From Planctomycetota bacterium (GTDB lineage Bacteria; Planctomycetota; UBA1135; UBA2386), in assembly GCA_016235155.1 (NCBI GenBank), contig JACRLW010000072.1, positions 1 through 40,567 of the forward strand: a DNA stretch of 40,567 bases. Direction: 5' to 3'. The position numbers and the translations under genes were made by a program. How positions within the stretch are numbered: position 1 is the first letter of the stretch; every line of letters starts with the position of its first letter. Below, one piece after another: positions 32,179 through 40,567 of the stretch. A model generated the notes under the pieces. That model saw only the letters and a program-made list of their open reading frames with translations, searched no databases and was not told the DNA's origin.

Positions 32179-32706
32179 TCAGCGGGTCGGCGCAGCCGCG
32201 ATGCCGGGTTCCGTCGCCGCGAGTCGTTCGTCGAGCTGGCGGATGCGGCCGTCGAGCGCGGCGAGTCGACCGTCGAACGAGTGTGCGGCGCGCGGCGCGA
32301 GATCGACGCTCATCGCGAGCAGCACGTCGCGCACTTCGGCGTTCACCGCCTCGCAGTCGTCGAGCACCGGCTGCATCCCCTGCGCGAAGGAGCTGCCCGC
32401 GCACGCGGCGAGACTCTCGCGCAGGGCCGCGGTGCAGCGGCGCGACGCGTCCGCCGCGCGCCGGATCGCGCGCATCGCCTCCGGGTCGCCGCGGAACGAC
32501 GGGGCCGCGATCACGCGCAGCTCGCGCACGACCGCGGTCGCGGCTTCGCGTGCATCCGCACCCGCGGCACACACGCTCGACATCAGCGCGGGGCTCGGAG
32601 CAATCGCCGCGGCGTCGTGCACAGGGTGCGAGACCCCTGCGCACGCGCCGAGCGCGAGGGCGAGGAAGAGCGACGTAGAGCGCAACGGATGAAAGAACGT
32701 CGTCAT
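32179..32706 (-). CDS. Small helical lipoprotein of unknown function
   Basis: A 175-residue protein with a lipoprotein signal (LALALGAC, C22) and a mature part of long Ala-rich helices with several cysteines (ACAGSS, RRCTAAL, LDDCEAV). The last 35 residues look like a coiled coil (GRLAALDGRIRQLDERLAA). No family is recognised. It lies 132 bases downstream of the tandem carboxypeptidase-regulatory proteins on the same strand and converges on the Kelch gene. Confidence 0.6.
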   Translation of the reverse strand: MTTFFHPLRSTSLFLALALGACAGVSHPVHDAAAIAPSPALMSSVCAAGADAREAATAVVRELRVIAAPSFRGDPEAMRAIRRAADASRRCTAALRESLAACAGSSFAQGMQPVLDDCEAVNAEVRDVLLAMSVDLAPRAAHSFDGRLAALDGRIRQLDERLAATEPGIAAAPTR

Positions 32707-32838
32707 GGCACGGGTCGTGGTGACGTCTGCATCACCATGGCCCGCCTGATCGGCGCGCCGTCGCGTTCCGCTGCACGTGCTCGGCCCGTAGCGGGACGCC
32801 GTCGCGCGCATCGACAGGGACCGCCGTTGCGATCGACC

Positions 32839-35445
32839 TCAGCGCGGCAGTTCGCGCCACTCGGGCGGCAGGCGGATCACGACGGGTTCGACCGCGCCGG
32901 CGAGGAGTTCGACGGTGCCGACCACCAGCGACAGGCGGGTGCCCGAGCTCGTGGCAGCCGGCGGCTCGGACGGCGCGCGCGCGGGACCGCGGTGCGCGAT
33001 GAGCGTCACGAGTCCTGGTGCGCCAAAGACCGTCGTCCGGCCCTGAGCATCGGTCGGCCAGAGGGTCGACACGAGGCCACGACCCTCGACGGCGACGTGA
33101 AGCTCGAGTCCCTCGACCGGCTGGCCCGCTTCGTCGTGAACCGTGACTGCGCGCCGCGCGCTGCGGAGATCGAAGGTGAGCGGTGCCGCCGGTTCGAGGT
33201 CTTCGACCACGAAGGGCAACGCTTCGAGCCAGAACCCGCTCCGCCCTTGCGCGACGTGCACCGACGGCGTCCAGGTTCCGGGAGGCAGCGCGATCACGAG
33301 TTCGCCGTTCGGATCCGCCGTCGGATGGCGGAGCTGGCGGACCGGCGCACCGGCCGGATCGAGTCCGCAGTCGCCCGTGAGGCTCAGACGACCGACGTGG
33401 GGCGCGCCGTCGACGCGCACCTTCAGCGTCACGGTCCGCGGCATCCAGGGACGCAGATCGAGCGCGATCTCGCGGTCCTCGCCGTCGGTGAGTCGCACGC
33501 CGGCGATTGCCACGCGTTGCACGGGCATCATCCCGAGAAGCGCCGGGACCTGGCTCGTCACCTGCACGTGCCAGACGCCAGCCGGGACACCGACAATCGC
33601 GAAGCGGCCGTCCTCGTCGATCGCGCTCATCAGCCCTTGGCCCGTGCGCTGACCCGGCGTCACCGCCGCCTGCGGATCGGCACTCGCGAGCGCGATGCCC
33701 GGCGCGGTACCGCCCTCGGCGCGCAGCGCCGCGAGCACTTCGCTCGGCTCGACCCGACCACGCAAGGTCGCGCCCGAGGCGACGACGATCCGTGCGACCG
33801 ACGGCTCGTCGATCGAGAACGGCTGCACGACGAGCGGCACATGGCCGGGACCGGGAAGGCGCAGCGCGAAGCGGCTGCCCGCGCGACCGCGCAGTTCGGC
33901 GTGGCCCGAGGCGCCGGTGGTCGCCGCATCGACGAGCGCGACGACGCGGCTGTTGCGGTTCATCCGCGCGTGGCGCGGCTCCATCGCCCACGACCCGACG
34001 GTGACGGTCGCTCCGTCCTCGTGCGCGAGGAGTTCGGCGCGCACGCCCGCGATTCCGCGACCCGCGGCATCCACGACCTCGATGCCGCGCCGCGCGGGCG
34101 GCATCACGCGCACGTCGACGACCAACGGTGCGCTGGTGACGACCTCGATGCGGAGCTCCTCGCTCTCGGCCAGGCCGGTCGATTCCGCGGGGACGACCAC
34201 CAACTGGTACGCGCCGGCACCCACCTTCCCGATCTCGAGCACTCCGCGTTCGTGCTCGCCGGCATGGCGGAGCGCGTAGTCGTCGGACGATCGGACGCCG
34301 TCCTGTCGCTCGCGCGCGAGTTCGACGCCGAAGCGTTCGACCGGCTGATCGTCCGGCGCGCGTCGCACGCGGATCGTCAGCGGCGATCCCGCGACCAGCG
34401 TGATGCGCAACCCGTCCGTCCCCCAGGCGAGCGGTTCGCCGCTGCGCCACGCGGCGTAGCCGTCGGCGAACGCCACGACCGTCACCAGGTCGTCGCGCAC
34501 GAAGCCCATCCGGCGCAGTTCGAAGCGGCCGTCGTCGCGGGATCGCCCGCTCGCGCCGGTGCGTTCCGCGCTGACCTCGACGCCCTCGATCGGTTCGCCG
34601 CGCTCGTCGACCACGAGGCCGCGGATGGTGGGCGTCTGGTTCGCGGGTGCGCTGCGCAGAACGAGGTTCACTTCGGTCGATCCGGGAGCGAGTTCGACCG
34701 GGCCGCTGGGTGCCTCGACGACGTGACCGATGGCCACGGCTCGATATCGGCCGGCGGGCACGCGCATCGACGAGGAGTAGCGACCCTGCGCATCGCTCAC
34801 GGCGTCGATCCGCTCGCGGAGTTCCCATCCCCAGGGTTCGGCGCGCGGCGCCGGCGACAACGGCTCGACGGAGAATCGGCACCCGGCGATCGCGGCGCCG
34901 TCGTGCGTCGTCACGCTGCCGCGCACCTCGCAGCCGGGTGGGAGGCGGACATCACCGAGATCGATCCCGGCCTTGCTCGCCACGCCGCGGATCCGACGGG
35001 ACGCCGCCGCGCGACCCTCCGCCGTCAGCATCACGAAGAACTGGTACGGGGGAGGCGGGTCGAAGCGGAACTCGAAGACGCCGTCGGCTCTTGTTGCGAA
35101 CGCGGGCGGGTCGGTCCACGCGATCTCGCCGTGGTCGAGGCGGTGCTTCGCCATCGCCTCGTCGCTTCCCGGCCAACCGTGAAGCACTGCGCTCACGCCG
35201 GCGATCGAGTGGCCCATCTCGTCGAGACAGCGGCCGCGGACGATGGCCTGCGTGTCCTCCCGGATCTCTTCCCGCGGCGCGTCGGCCGCGATCGGGGCAC
35301 TGCCCGGCATCGACGGAGCGGATGTCGAGACGATCGGCGTGTCGGCCTTCTGGTCCGCGGGCTCGCCGCGGTCGCCGCCGAAGAGGAGAAACGAAGTGCC
35401 GGCCAGCAGCGCGACGGCGAAGAGGGACCAACTGGTTGCGCGCAT
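32839..35445 (-). CDS. CarboxypepD_reg repeat protein, membrane-anchored (paralogue 2)
   Basis: An 868-residue protein anchored by an N-terminal hydrophobic segment (about 6-24). The rest is repeated Ig-like carboxypeptidase regulatory domains, each with a V-R-G-x-V-x-D-E-x-G-x-P-I-x-G-V type strand (for example AIVRGRCLDEMGHSIAGV, PTIRGLVVDERGEPIEGV) and a DGRF/DGVFEF turn. Such domains bind carbohydrate or support large surface proteins. No catalytic domain is seen. ATG at 35445 shares its A with the stop of the upstream paralogue (TGATG), so the two are coupled. Both proteins share element order from the first domain (RGRC, HGWP/QGWP, PPPP) to the C-terminal IRLPPEW/LRLPREW, marking a tandem duplication. 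Confidence 0.85.
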   Translation of the reverse strand: MRATSWSLFAVALLAGTSFLLFGGDRGEPADQKADTPIVSTSAPSMPGSAPIAADAPREEIREDTQAIVRGRCLDEMGHSIAGVSAVLHGWPGSDEAMAKHRLDHGEIAWTDPPAFATRADGVFEFRFDPPPPYQFFVMLTAEGRAAASRRIRGVASKAGIDLGDVRLPPGCEVRGSVTTHDGAAIAGCRFSVEPLSPAPRAEPWGWELRERIDAVSDAQGRYSSSMRVPAGRYRAVAIGHVVEAPSGPVELAPGSTEVNLVLRSAPANQTPTIRGLVVDERGEPIEGVEVSAERTGASGRSRDDGRFELRRMGFVRDDLVTVVAFADGYAAWRSGEPLAWGTDGLRITLVAGSPLTIRVRRAPDDQPVERFGVELARERQDGVRSSDDYALRHAGEHERGVLEIGKVGAGAYQLVVVPAESTGLAESEELRIEVVTSAPLVVDVRVMPPARRGIEVVDAAGRGIAGVRAELLAHEDGATVTVGSWAMEPRHARMNRNSRVVALVDAATTGASGHAELRGRAGSRFALRLPGPGHVPLVVQPFSIDEPSVARIVVASGATLRGRVEPSEVLAALRAEGGTAPGIALASADPQAAVTPGQRTGQGLMSAIDEDGRFAIVGVPAGVWHVQVTSQVPALLGMMPVQRVAIAGVRLTDGEDREIALDLRPWMPRTVTLKVRVDGAPHVGRLSLTGDCGLDPAGAPVRQLRHPTADPNGELVIALPPGTWTPSVHVAQGRSGFWLEALPFVVEDLEPAAPLTFDLRSARRAVTVHDEAGQPVEGLELHVAVEGRGLVSTLWPTDAQGRTTVFGAPGLVTLIAHRGPARAPSEPPAATSSGTRLSLVVGTVELLAGAVEPVVIRLPPEWRELPR

Positions 35446-38045
35446 CACTTCCTGAGCTCACCCCATTCCCGCGGCAGGCGAAGCTCGAACGGATCGACGG
35501 TGCCGGAGAGGAGATCGACGGAGCCGAGTTCGAAGGTCTCTGACCCGCGCGCGACGTGCAGCCGCACCGAACCGGGCGGTCCGCTGACGGTCGTGCGGCC
35601 CTGCTCGTCGGTCGGCGGGCAAGCGAGCCAGAACTGCGCCCCGACGCTGGCCTGCACGACGAGGCCGGCGACCGGCGAGCCCTTCGCGTCGACGACGCGG
35701 ATCGCGCGCTGTGCGGAGCGGAACTCGAGCCGCAGGTCGATCGGCGCGGTTCCTTCGCCGACGACGAAGCTCGGGCCCGGCAGGAAGGTGTGGCCCTTCG
35801 ACGGGCCGAGGCTCATGTACGGCGTCGAGGTTCCCGGCATGAGTTGCGTCACGACGCGAGCGCCGTCGTCGGGCGTCACGTAGCGCTGCTCCGACTCGGG
35901 GCGTCCATCGGAGCCGAGTCCGAAGTCCCCTTCGAGCATCACACGTCCGCGATGGGGAACGCCGTCCGCCGCGATCGCGAGGACCACCGTCCGCGGCAGC
36001 CAGCCGCGCAGGTCGAGCACGAGCTCCTTGTCCTCGCCCTCGGCGAGCGTGAGCTGGCGCGCGGCGGTGCGCGTGTGCGAGATGCTGGCGTTGCGTTCGA
36101 CCTGCACCTGATAGCCGAGCTTCAGGTCCCAGGTGCCCGGGGAGATCCCGCGCAGCACGAAGGAGCCGTCTGCCGCGAGCGGGAAGCGCTGCGCGATGCT
36201 CGTGTCCGGCGGGTAGCGCTCGGTCCGACCGGCGACCATTCGGATCAGGACGAGCTCGGGCCGCTGCGACGGCGCAGGGTCGTAAGAGGAGTTCTCGGCC
36301 GCGCCGCGTCCTCTGGAGCAGGGGGCGAGGAAGACCTCGCGCGGCTCGATCCGCCCACGCAGCGTCGCGCCGAGTTCGACGACGACCCGCAGCGGGGCCC
36401 GGTCGTCGAAGCGGACGGGGTACAGCAGCGCCGGCACGTTGCCCGGGCCCGGTGCGCGGACACCGTAGACGGCGTCGTCGGGGCCGCGCAGCGTCGCGCG
36501 ACCGGCATGGTCGGTCGTGCGCGCGTCGCGCAGGATCGCCACGCGATCCGAGGCGTTGATGCGCGCGGTTCGCGGCTCGCGCGCGTGCATGTCGATCGAG
36601 ATGACGCCGCCGGTCTGATGCTCGATCAGCTCGACCGGCACGCCGGCGACGGGATCGCCGCGCACGCTGACGACCTCGACGCTGCGCTCGGTGAAGGCCG
36701 CGAGCCCGACTTCGACGTCCTGCGCGACGCGCGGTTCGACGACCAGCTCGCGCGGAGCGCTCGGCACCAGTCCCGACTCCGGGTCCGGCGTGACCGCGAG
36801 GCGATAGCGACTGGAGGAGATGCGCGGGAACTCGAGAGTGCCGCCGGGGTGGTTGTCCGGGCTCGCCAGCGCCGGCTCGTACGGATCGCGCTGGCCGTCC
36901 TCGCGCACGCGCTCGATCTCGAGCCCGAAGCGTTCGACGGGCGCGCGATCCCGAGCGCGCACGACGCGCACGAGCAGCGACGGCCCCTCCTCGAGGACGA
37001 CGCGCAGATCCTCGGTCCCCCAAGGCACTGGTTCCTTGCTCCGCCAGGGGTCGAAGCCGCGCGCGAAGATGCCGAGCACGACGGCGTCCCGCGGCATGTC
37101 GTCCTGGCGACGCAACTCGAAGCGGCCGCCGCGATCGGTGTAGAGATAGGGCGTCGGCGCGCGATCGACCTCGGGCCGGGCCATCGCGATCGGCGCGCCG
37201 CGCAGGTCGGCGACCACGCCGCGGATCAGCGGCCGGTCGTCCGGCGGTTTCACGCGCGCGACGATGCGCAACTCGATCGACGGCAACGCGAGCGTCACCG
37301 GCTCGCGCGGATCCTCGACCGTGCATCCCGACACCGTGACGCGGTACGCGCCGGGCAGCAGCGGCTCGCGCAGGGCGAATCGGCCGAACCCGTCGCTGCG
37401 CCCGACAGCCGAGTCGATGCGTCGCAGCTCGACGCCCGCTTGCTTCGGCATCGGGCCCTGTGCCGTGAGCGTCACGTCGCGGTCGGCGAGGCCGGTGCCG
37501 TCCGGGTCGACGAGAACGCCGCGCACCTCGACGCCGCGCGCCAGCACGAGATCGCCCATGTCCGTCACGGAGCCAGGCGCGAGCGATGACCAGCGGCCGT
37601 AGACGCGCGCGCGGCCGAGCGCTTTCGCCGTCACGCGGAACCGGAACGGCGGCGGCGGGACGAGGCGATGCTCGAAGCGGCCGTCGGCGTCGCTGATCGC
37701 GTCGGCCGGATCCTGCCACGCAATCCTGCCGTGCTCGCGCTGGTACTGCTCCAAGGCCGCGCTGGTCGACGGCCAACCTTGAAGGCTCACTGGCACGCTC
37801 GCGAGCGGTGAGCCGTTCTCGTCGACGCAACGACCTCGCAGGATCGCGCGCGGGTCGGCGATGAGTGGGCTCCGGTCTTCACCGGTGGTCGACTCACGGC
37901 GCGTGGGCTCGGCCTTCGCCGGCTGCTCGACGGGGCTCGACGAAGGCTGTGCCGGCGGAATCGGGGTCTCGCGCGACATCACGAGAAAGGTCCCGAGCAC
38001 GGCCGTCGCGAGGACGATCCCGATCATCACTGAGTTCCGGCTCAT
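35445..38045 (-). CDS. CarboxypepD_reg repeat protein, membrane-anchored (paralogue 1)
   Basis: An 866-residue protein with an N-terminal anchor (about 6-23) and a Pro/Ser/Glu-rich linker, then Ig-like carboxypeptidase regulatory domains (AILRGRCVDENGSPLASV, PLIRGVVADLRGAPIAMA, DGRFEHRL, GRFELRRQ). It parallels its downstream neighbour domain by domain, with clear but moderate identity. It is expected on the periplasmic or outer side of the membrane. No enzyme domain, hemes or metal sites are seen. The start is ATG 38045, 65 bases after the stop of the TPR gene; the set FG-GAP, TPR and the two paralogues may be one operon. Function unknown. Confidence 0.85.
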   Translation of the reverse strand: MSRNSVMIGIVLATAVLGTFLVMSRETPIPPAQPSSSPVEQPAKAEPTRRESTTGEDRSPLIADPRAILRGRCVDENGSPLASVPVSLQGWPSTSAALEQYQREHGRIAWQDPADAISDADGRFEHRLVPPPPFRFRVTAKALGRARVYGRWSSLAPGSVTDMGDLVLARGVEVRGVLVDPDGTGLADRDVTLTAQGPMPKQAGVELRRIDSAVGRSDGFGRFALREPLLPGAYRVTVSGCTVEDPREPVTLALPSIELRIVARVKPPDDRPLIRGVVADLRGAPIAMARPEVDRAPTPYLYTDRGGRFELRRQDDMPRDAVVLGIFARGFDPWRSKEPVPWGTEDLRVVLEEGPSLLVRVVRARDRAPVERFGLEIERVREDGQRDPYEPALASPDNHPGGTLEFPRISSSRYRLAVTPDPESGLVPSAPRELVVEPRVAQDVEVGLAAFTERSVEVVSVRGDPVAGVPVELIEHQTGGVISIDMHAREPRTARINASDRVAILRDARTTDHAGRATLRGPDDAVYGVRAPGPGNVPALLYPVRFDDRAPLRVVVELGATLRGRIEPREVFLAPCSRGRGAAENSSYDPAPSQRPELVLIRMVAGRTERYPPDTSIAQRFPLAADGSFVLRGISPGTWDLKLGYQVQVERNASISHTRTAARQLTLAEGEDKELVLDLRGWLPRTVVLAIAADGVPHRGRVMLEGDFGLGSDGRPESEQRYVTPDDGARVVTQLMPGTSTPYMSLGPSKGHTFLPGPSFVVGEGTAPIDLRLEFRSAQRAIRVVDAKGSPVAGLVVQASVGAQFWLACPPTDEQGRTTVSGPPGSVRLHVARGSETFELGSVDLLSGTVDPFELRLPREWGELRK

Positions 38046-38110
38046 TCGTCGCCGCTCCTCCGAGTTCGACTGTCGGTCACTCGACCGATGGTCGGGCTCG
38101 CCGCCGCAGA

Positions 38111-38989
38111 CTACCTCGCCACGGCGCGCAGTTCAGCGTCGAGCGCGGCGAACTCCGCGTCGAGTGCAGACGCGGTGACCGCACCCCCGGGGAAGCGGCC
38201 GGCGAGACCGTTCCAGACCCGCGCAAACATGCGGTTCTCGTCGATCGATGACGGTGGCAGCGTGCTCCCGGGGCGATTGTCGCCCTCGCCGGGCACGCCG
38301 GCGACGATCGTCGGCGCGCGGCTCTGTCGCACGGCTTCCGTGAGCAGTTCGACGGCTTCCTCGGCGCGCCCCGCGCGCCAGCGCAGATAGGCCCGCACGT
38401 AATAGCCCTCCACCGCGCGGAAGTTGGAACGGTTGGCCAACGCGTACAGCTCGAATGCGCGGTCGGGATCGCCTTTGACGAGCATCACCTCCGCCAGCCG
38501 CAGGAATGCGCCGGACTCCTCCTGATTGATTTCGACGGCGCGGCGCAGCGCGGCCTCGGCGGCGTCGAGGTCGTAGACGTCCCCGGCTCCGGGATAGGAA
38601 CGGATCAGACCGATCTGCAGATACGCACGCTGGCCCAGAGGATCGGATTCGGCGAGACGCTCGAGCGCCGCGAGCGCCGCCTCGAAGCGACCGATCTCGA
38701 TGTAGCAGTTGGCCAGGCCGTAGAGGGCGTCCTGGTGGCGCGGATCGAGTTCGAGCGCGCGCAGGAAGCCGTCGATCGCCGGTTCCCAATGGCCCTGGCG
38801 CCGCAGTGACTGCGCGTGGCGGAAGGTGCTCCAGAACTCGACGATGCGCGCCTTTGCCGCTTCGCCAAGGGCCGCGGAGCCGAGCTCGCCGTCGGCCGGC
38901 ACCGCGGCCGGCTTCGAGCGCGCATAGACGACACCCAGCGCGATGGCGCCGAGCACCGCAACCCCGAGCCACCCGCGCCGGTGGTTCAC
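38111..38989 (-). CDS. Membrane-anchored TPR protein
   Basis: A 292-residue protein with one N-terminal membrane segment (about 6-20) and at least four tetratricopeptide-type repeats between about 50 and 215 (for example GHWEPAIDGFLRALELDPRH and ALYGLANCYIEIGRFEAALA). The C-terminal 70 residues are less regular. The start is GTG at 38989, overlapping the stop of the FG-GAP gene by 4 bases (GTGA), so the two are coupled. The pairing of a CRTAC1-type FG-GAP protein with a TPR protein is common in planctomycetes; the two products probably act together at the cell envelope. The long open frame further upstream is a shadow of the FG-GAP gene. Confidence 0.8.
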   Translation of the reverse strand: MNHRRGWLGVAVLGAIALGVVYARSKPAAVPADGELGSAALGEAAKARIVEFWSTFRHAQSLRRQGHWEPAIDGFLRALELDPRHQDALYGLANCYIEIGRFEAALAALERLAESDPLGQRAYLQIGLIRSYPGAGDVYDLDAAEAALRRAVEINQEESGAFLRLAEVMLVKGDPDRAFELYALANRSNFRAVEGYYVRAYLRWRAGRAEEAVELLTEAVRQSRAPTIVAGVPGEGDNRPGSTLPPSSIDENRMFARVWNGLAGRFPGGAVTASALDAEFAALDAELRAVAR

Positions 38990-40567
38990 CGCGGCTCCTC
39001 GATGGCCAGCACCTGATCCGCCGTGACGCTGTTCAGGACCTGGAGCTTCCCGCCGGGCCAGCGCACCTCGACGCAATCGACCGACTTCGCCTCGCCGAGT
39101 CCGAAGTGCAGGTTCAGGTCGGGCTGCGACATATAGGACGGCGTCGCGCCGACGGCTCCTGCCTGGATCTTGCCACCGCACTCGACGGTGACCTTGGCGC
39201 CCACTCCGAAGCGGTTCTTGCCCCGACCGACCAGGCGGATGCCGAGCCAGTGCTTCCGGTTCGACGATTGGTTCTGCAGCAGAGCCAGCTGACCGCCGTG
39301 GTTCAGAACCGCGATGTCGACGTCGCCGTCCCCGTCGTAATCCGCCGGAGCGGCGCCGCGCCCGACCCACTCGCCTTTGAAGTAGTCCCCGCAGAACTCT
39401 CCCACTTCGAAGAAACCGCGCCCGGTGCCCTGGTTCCAGAACAGATGCGGCCGCATGGGGAGGAGGCGGCGCGGGTCCTCCGGCGCCTGGAAGGTGCTGC
39501 CGTTGGCGACGAAGAGATCGGGGTGCGCGTCGTTGTCGAAGTCGAGGAAGAACGTGCCCCAACCGACGAAGTCGAGCGCGATCTGACCGACGCCGAGGCG
39601 GTCGGCGTCGTCGACGAAGTTGACGAACGCCGGCTTCGCCCGGCCGTCCAGACCCGGCCGCTCGCTCCGCAGGTTGAGATACAGCGCGTTCTCCTGCGCG
39701 ATCCAGTGGGTGATGAACATGTCGAGATCCCGATCGCCGTCGCAATCGGCGATCGCGATGCCCATCGCACCCCGGTAGTCCGCGACCCATGAGGCGTGAC
39801 TCACATCCTCGAAGGTGCCGTCACCGCGGTTGCGGTACATGACGTTGTCCGAGATGTCGTTGGCGACGTACAGGTCCTGCCACCCGTCCTCGTCGAAGTC
39901 ACACCAGGACGCGCTCAGGCTCCTGCCCTCGAGGTTGGCCACCCCGGCGTGCGAGGTCACGTCGACGAAACGTCCGTCGCCGTCGTTCGCGAACAGCAGG
40001 TTGCGATGCGGCCGATAGGTCGATGGATTGAGGCTGGCGGGAACGACGTTGGCATACATCGACGACTTCGAGTCGCGGTCGCCGGGGTCGAAGGTGTACT
40101 GGACGTACCCGCAGACGTAGAGATCCAGGTCGCCGTCGCGGTCGTAATCGCCGAAGCTCGCCCCCGACCAGTAGCCTTGCTGCTCCAATCCCGATGCCAC
40201 GGTGATGTCGGCGAAGGTCCCGTCCCCGCGGTTCTCGAACAGCACCAACGATCCATAGTTGGTGACCAGCAGGTCGAGGTCGCCGTCCGAGTCGACGTCG
40301 CCCCAGACCGCCGCCATGCCCAGCGCGCGAACGCCGACGCCGGCCTCGGCGGTCACGTCCGTGAACGACCCGTCGCCCTCGTTGCGATACAGCCGGTTGC
40401 TGCCGGGCGACGAGGCCCACGCCTCCCGTTCGGTCAGCGGTCCGGCCTGATTCACGGCATACAGGTCGGGATCGCCGTCGCCGTCGTAATCGCCCCACGC
40501 GACTCCGGAGCCCATGTCTTCCGGAAGCTGCGTCGAGCGGACGCCGGGGAAGTGCCTGAAATCGAGC
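38986..40567 (-). CDS. FG-GAP repeat / UnbV (CRTAC1-type) protein, 5' end missing
   Basis: The gene runs off the right edge; 526 codons are in the window, and the first residues seen (FRHFPGVRSTQLPEDMGSG) are internal to this family, so the ATG at 40515 is not a true start. Many FG-GAP/VCBS units with calcium-binding DxDxDG loops follow (GDYDGDGDPDLY, GDVDSDGDLDLL, GDYDRDGDLDLY, ADYDGDGDVDIA), forming a beta-propeller. The last 90 residues are an ASPIC/UnbV domain (NRFGVGAKVTVECGG, then HFGLGEAKSVDCVEVRWPGG). Such proteins are secreted and thought to act in adhesion or surface recognition. The stop overlaps the TPR gene start. Confidence 0.9.
   Translation of the reverse strand, partial: LDFRHFPGVRSTQLPEDMGSGVAWGDYDGDGDPDLYAVNQAGPLTEREAWASSPGSNRLYRNEGDGSFTDVTAEAGVGVRALGMAAVWGDVDSDGDLDLLVTNYGSLVLFENRGDGTFADITVASGLEQQGYWSGASFGDYDRDGDLDLYVCGYVQYTFDPGDRDSKSSMYANVVPASLNPSTYRPHRNLLFANDGDGRFVDVTSHAGVANLEGRSLSASWCDFDEDGWQDLYVANDISDNVMYRNRGDGTFEDVSHASWVADYRGAMGIAIADCDGDRDLDMFITHWIAQENALYLNLRSERPGLDGRAKPAFVNFVDDADRLGVGQIALDFVGWGTFFLDFDNDAHPDLFVANGSTFQAPEDPRRLLPMRPHLFWNQGTGRGFFEVGEFCGDYFKGEWVGRGAAPADYDGDGDVDIAVLNHGGQLALLQNQSSNRKHWLGIRLVGRGKNRFGVGAKVTVECGGKIQAGAVGATPSYMSQPDLNLHFGLGEAKSVDCVEVRWPGGKLQVLNSVTADQVLAIEEPR

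Noticed and set aside
32281..35883. 1200-codon open frame on the + strand
   Set aside because: Antisense shadow across two real - strand genes; low-complexity charged composition and no domains.
1..40567. CRISPR array, insertion sequence, integrase, prophage or attachment site
   Set aside because: No regularly spaced direct repeats, transposase or integrase motifs were seen; the tRNA-Ser gene has no partial duplicate in the window.

Overview
The window is GC-rich, densely coded DNA, most likely from a member of the Planctomycetota. This assignment is inference from gene content: a Pkn-type Ser/Thr kinase with a C-terminal TPR region, an FG-GAP/UnbV (CRTAC1-type) protein followed by a TPR protein, large carboxypeptidase-regulatory-domain proteins, a Kelch protein with the C-terminal domain common in marine planctomycetes, and a MurD with the planctomycete-like GLGRFGGG N-terminus. 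Ribosome-binding sites are weak throughout, so several starts are chosen from overlaps and signal peptides.

Layout. (1) 1-5.6 kb: the end of an rtcA gene, a membrane Ser/Thr kinase, a DUF1444-like lipoprotein and a DUF2339-like membrane protein. (2) 5.9-24.8 kb: a redox island. On the + strand lie a small five-repeat protein and a tetraheme cytochrome / Tat 4x[4Fe-4S] / NrfD module. On the - strand, read from right to left, come an NtrC-type sigma54 response regulator, an outer-membrane beta-barrel, a 13-heme lipoprotein cytochrome, an OmcA/MtrC-type decaheme lipoprotein, an unknown helical protein, a cytochrome c554-like tetraheme protein, a second tetraheme / Tat FeS / NrfD module, and a three-TM NapC/NirT-type hexaheme cytochrome. 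A V4R-PAS histidine kinase lies divergent to the response regulator. I count 41 heme c motifs in six proteins. (3) 24.8-29.8 kb: a LapA-like protein, a membrane spermidine-synthase-like protein, tRNA-Ser(GCU), a small lipoprotein and murD. (4) 29.9-40.6 kb: a 12-repeat Kelch protein, then on the - strand FG-GAP/UnbV, TPR, two tandem paralogous CarboxypepD_reg proteins and a small lipoprotein.

How it may work. The redox island contains every class of part needed to carry electrons between the quinone pool and the outside of the cell: three candidate quinone-linked inner-membrane units (two cytochrome/FeS/NrfD modules and an ImcH-like NapC protein), periplasmic cytochromes, and a porin/multiheme/surface-decaheme conduit of MtrCAB or Geobacter porin-cytochrome type. 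No terminal reductase or molybdoenzyme is present. Two good sigma54 (-24/-12) promoter matches lie just upstream of the porin operon and the decaheme gene, next to the genes for a sigma54 activator and its kinase. I infer a locally regulated extracellular electron transfer locus. The direction of electron flow, the partner and the signal cannot be told from sequence.
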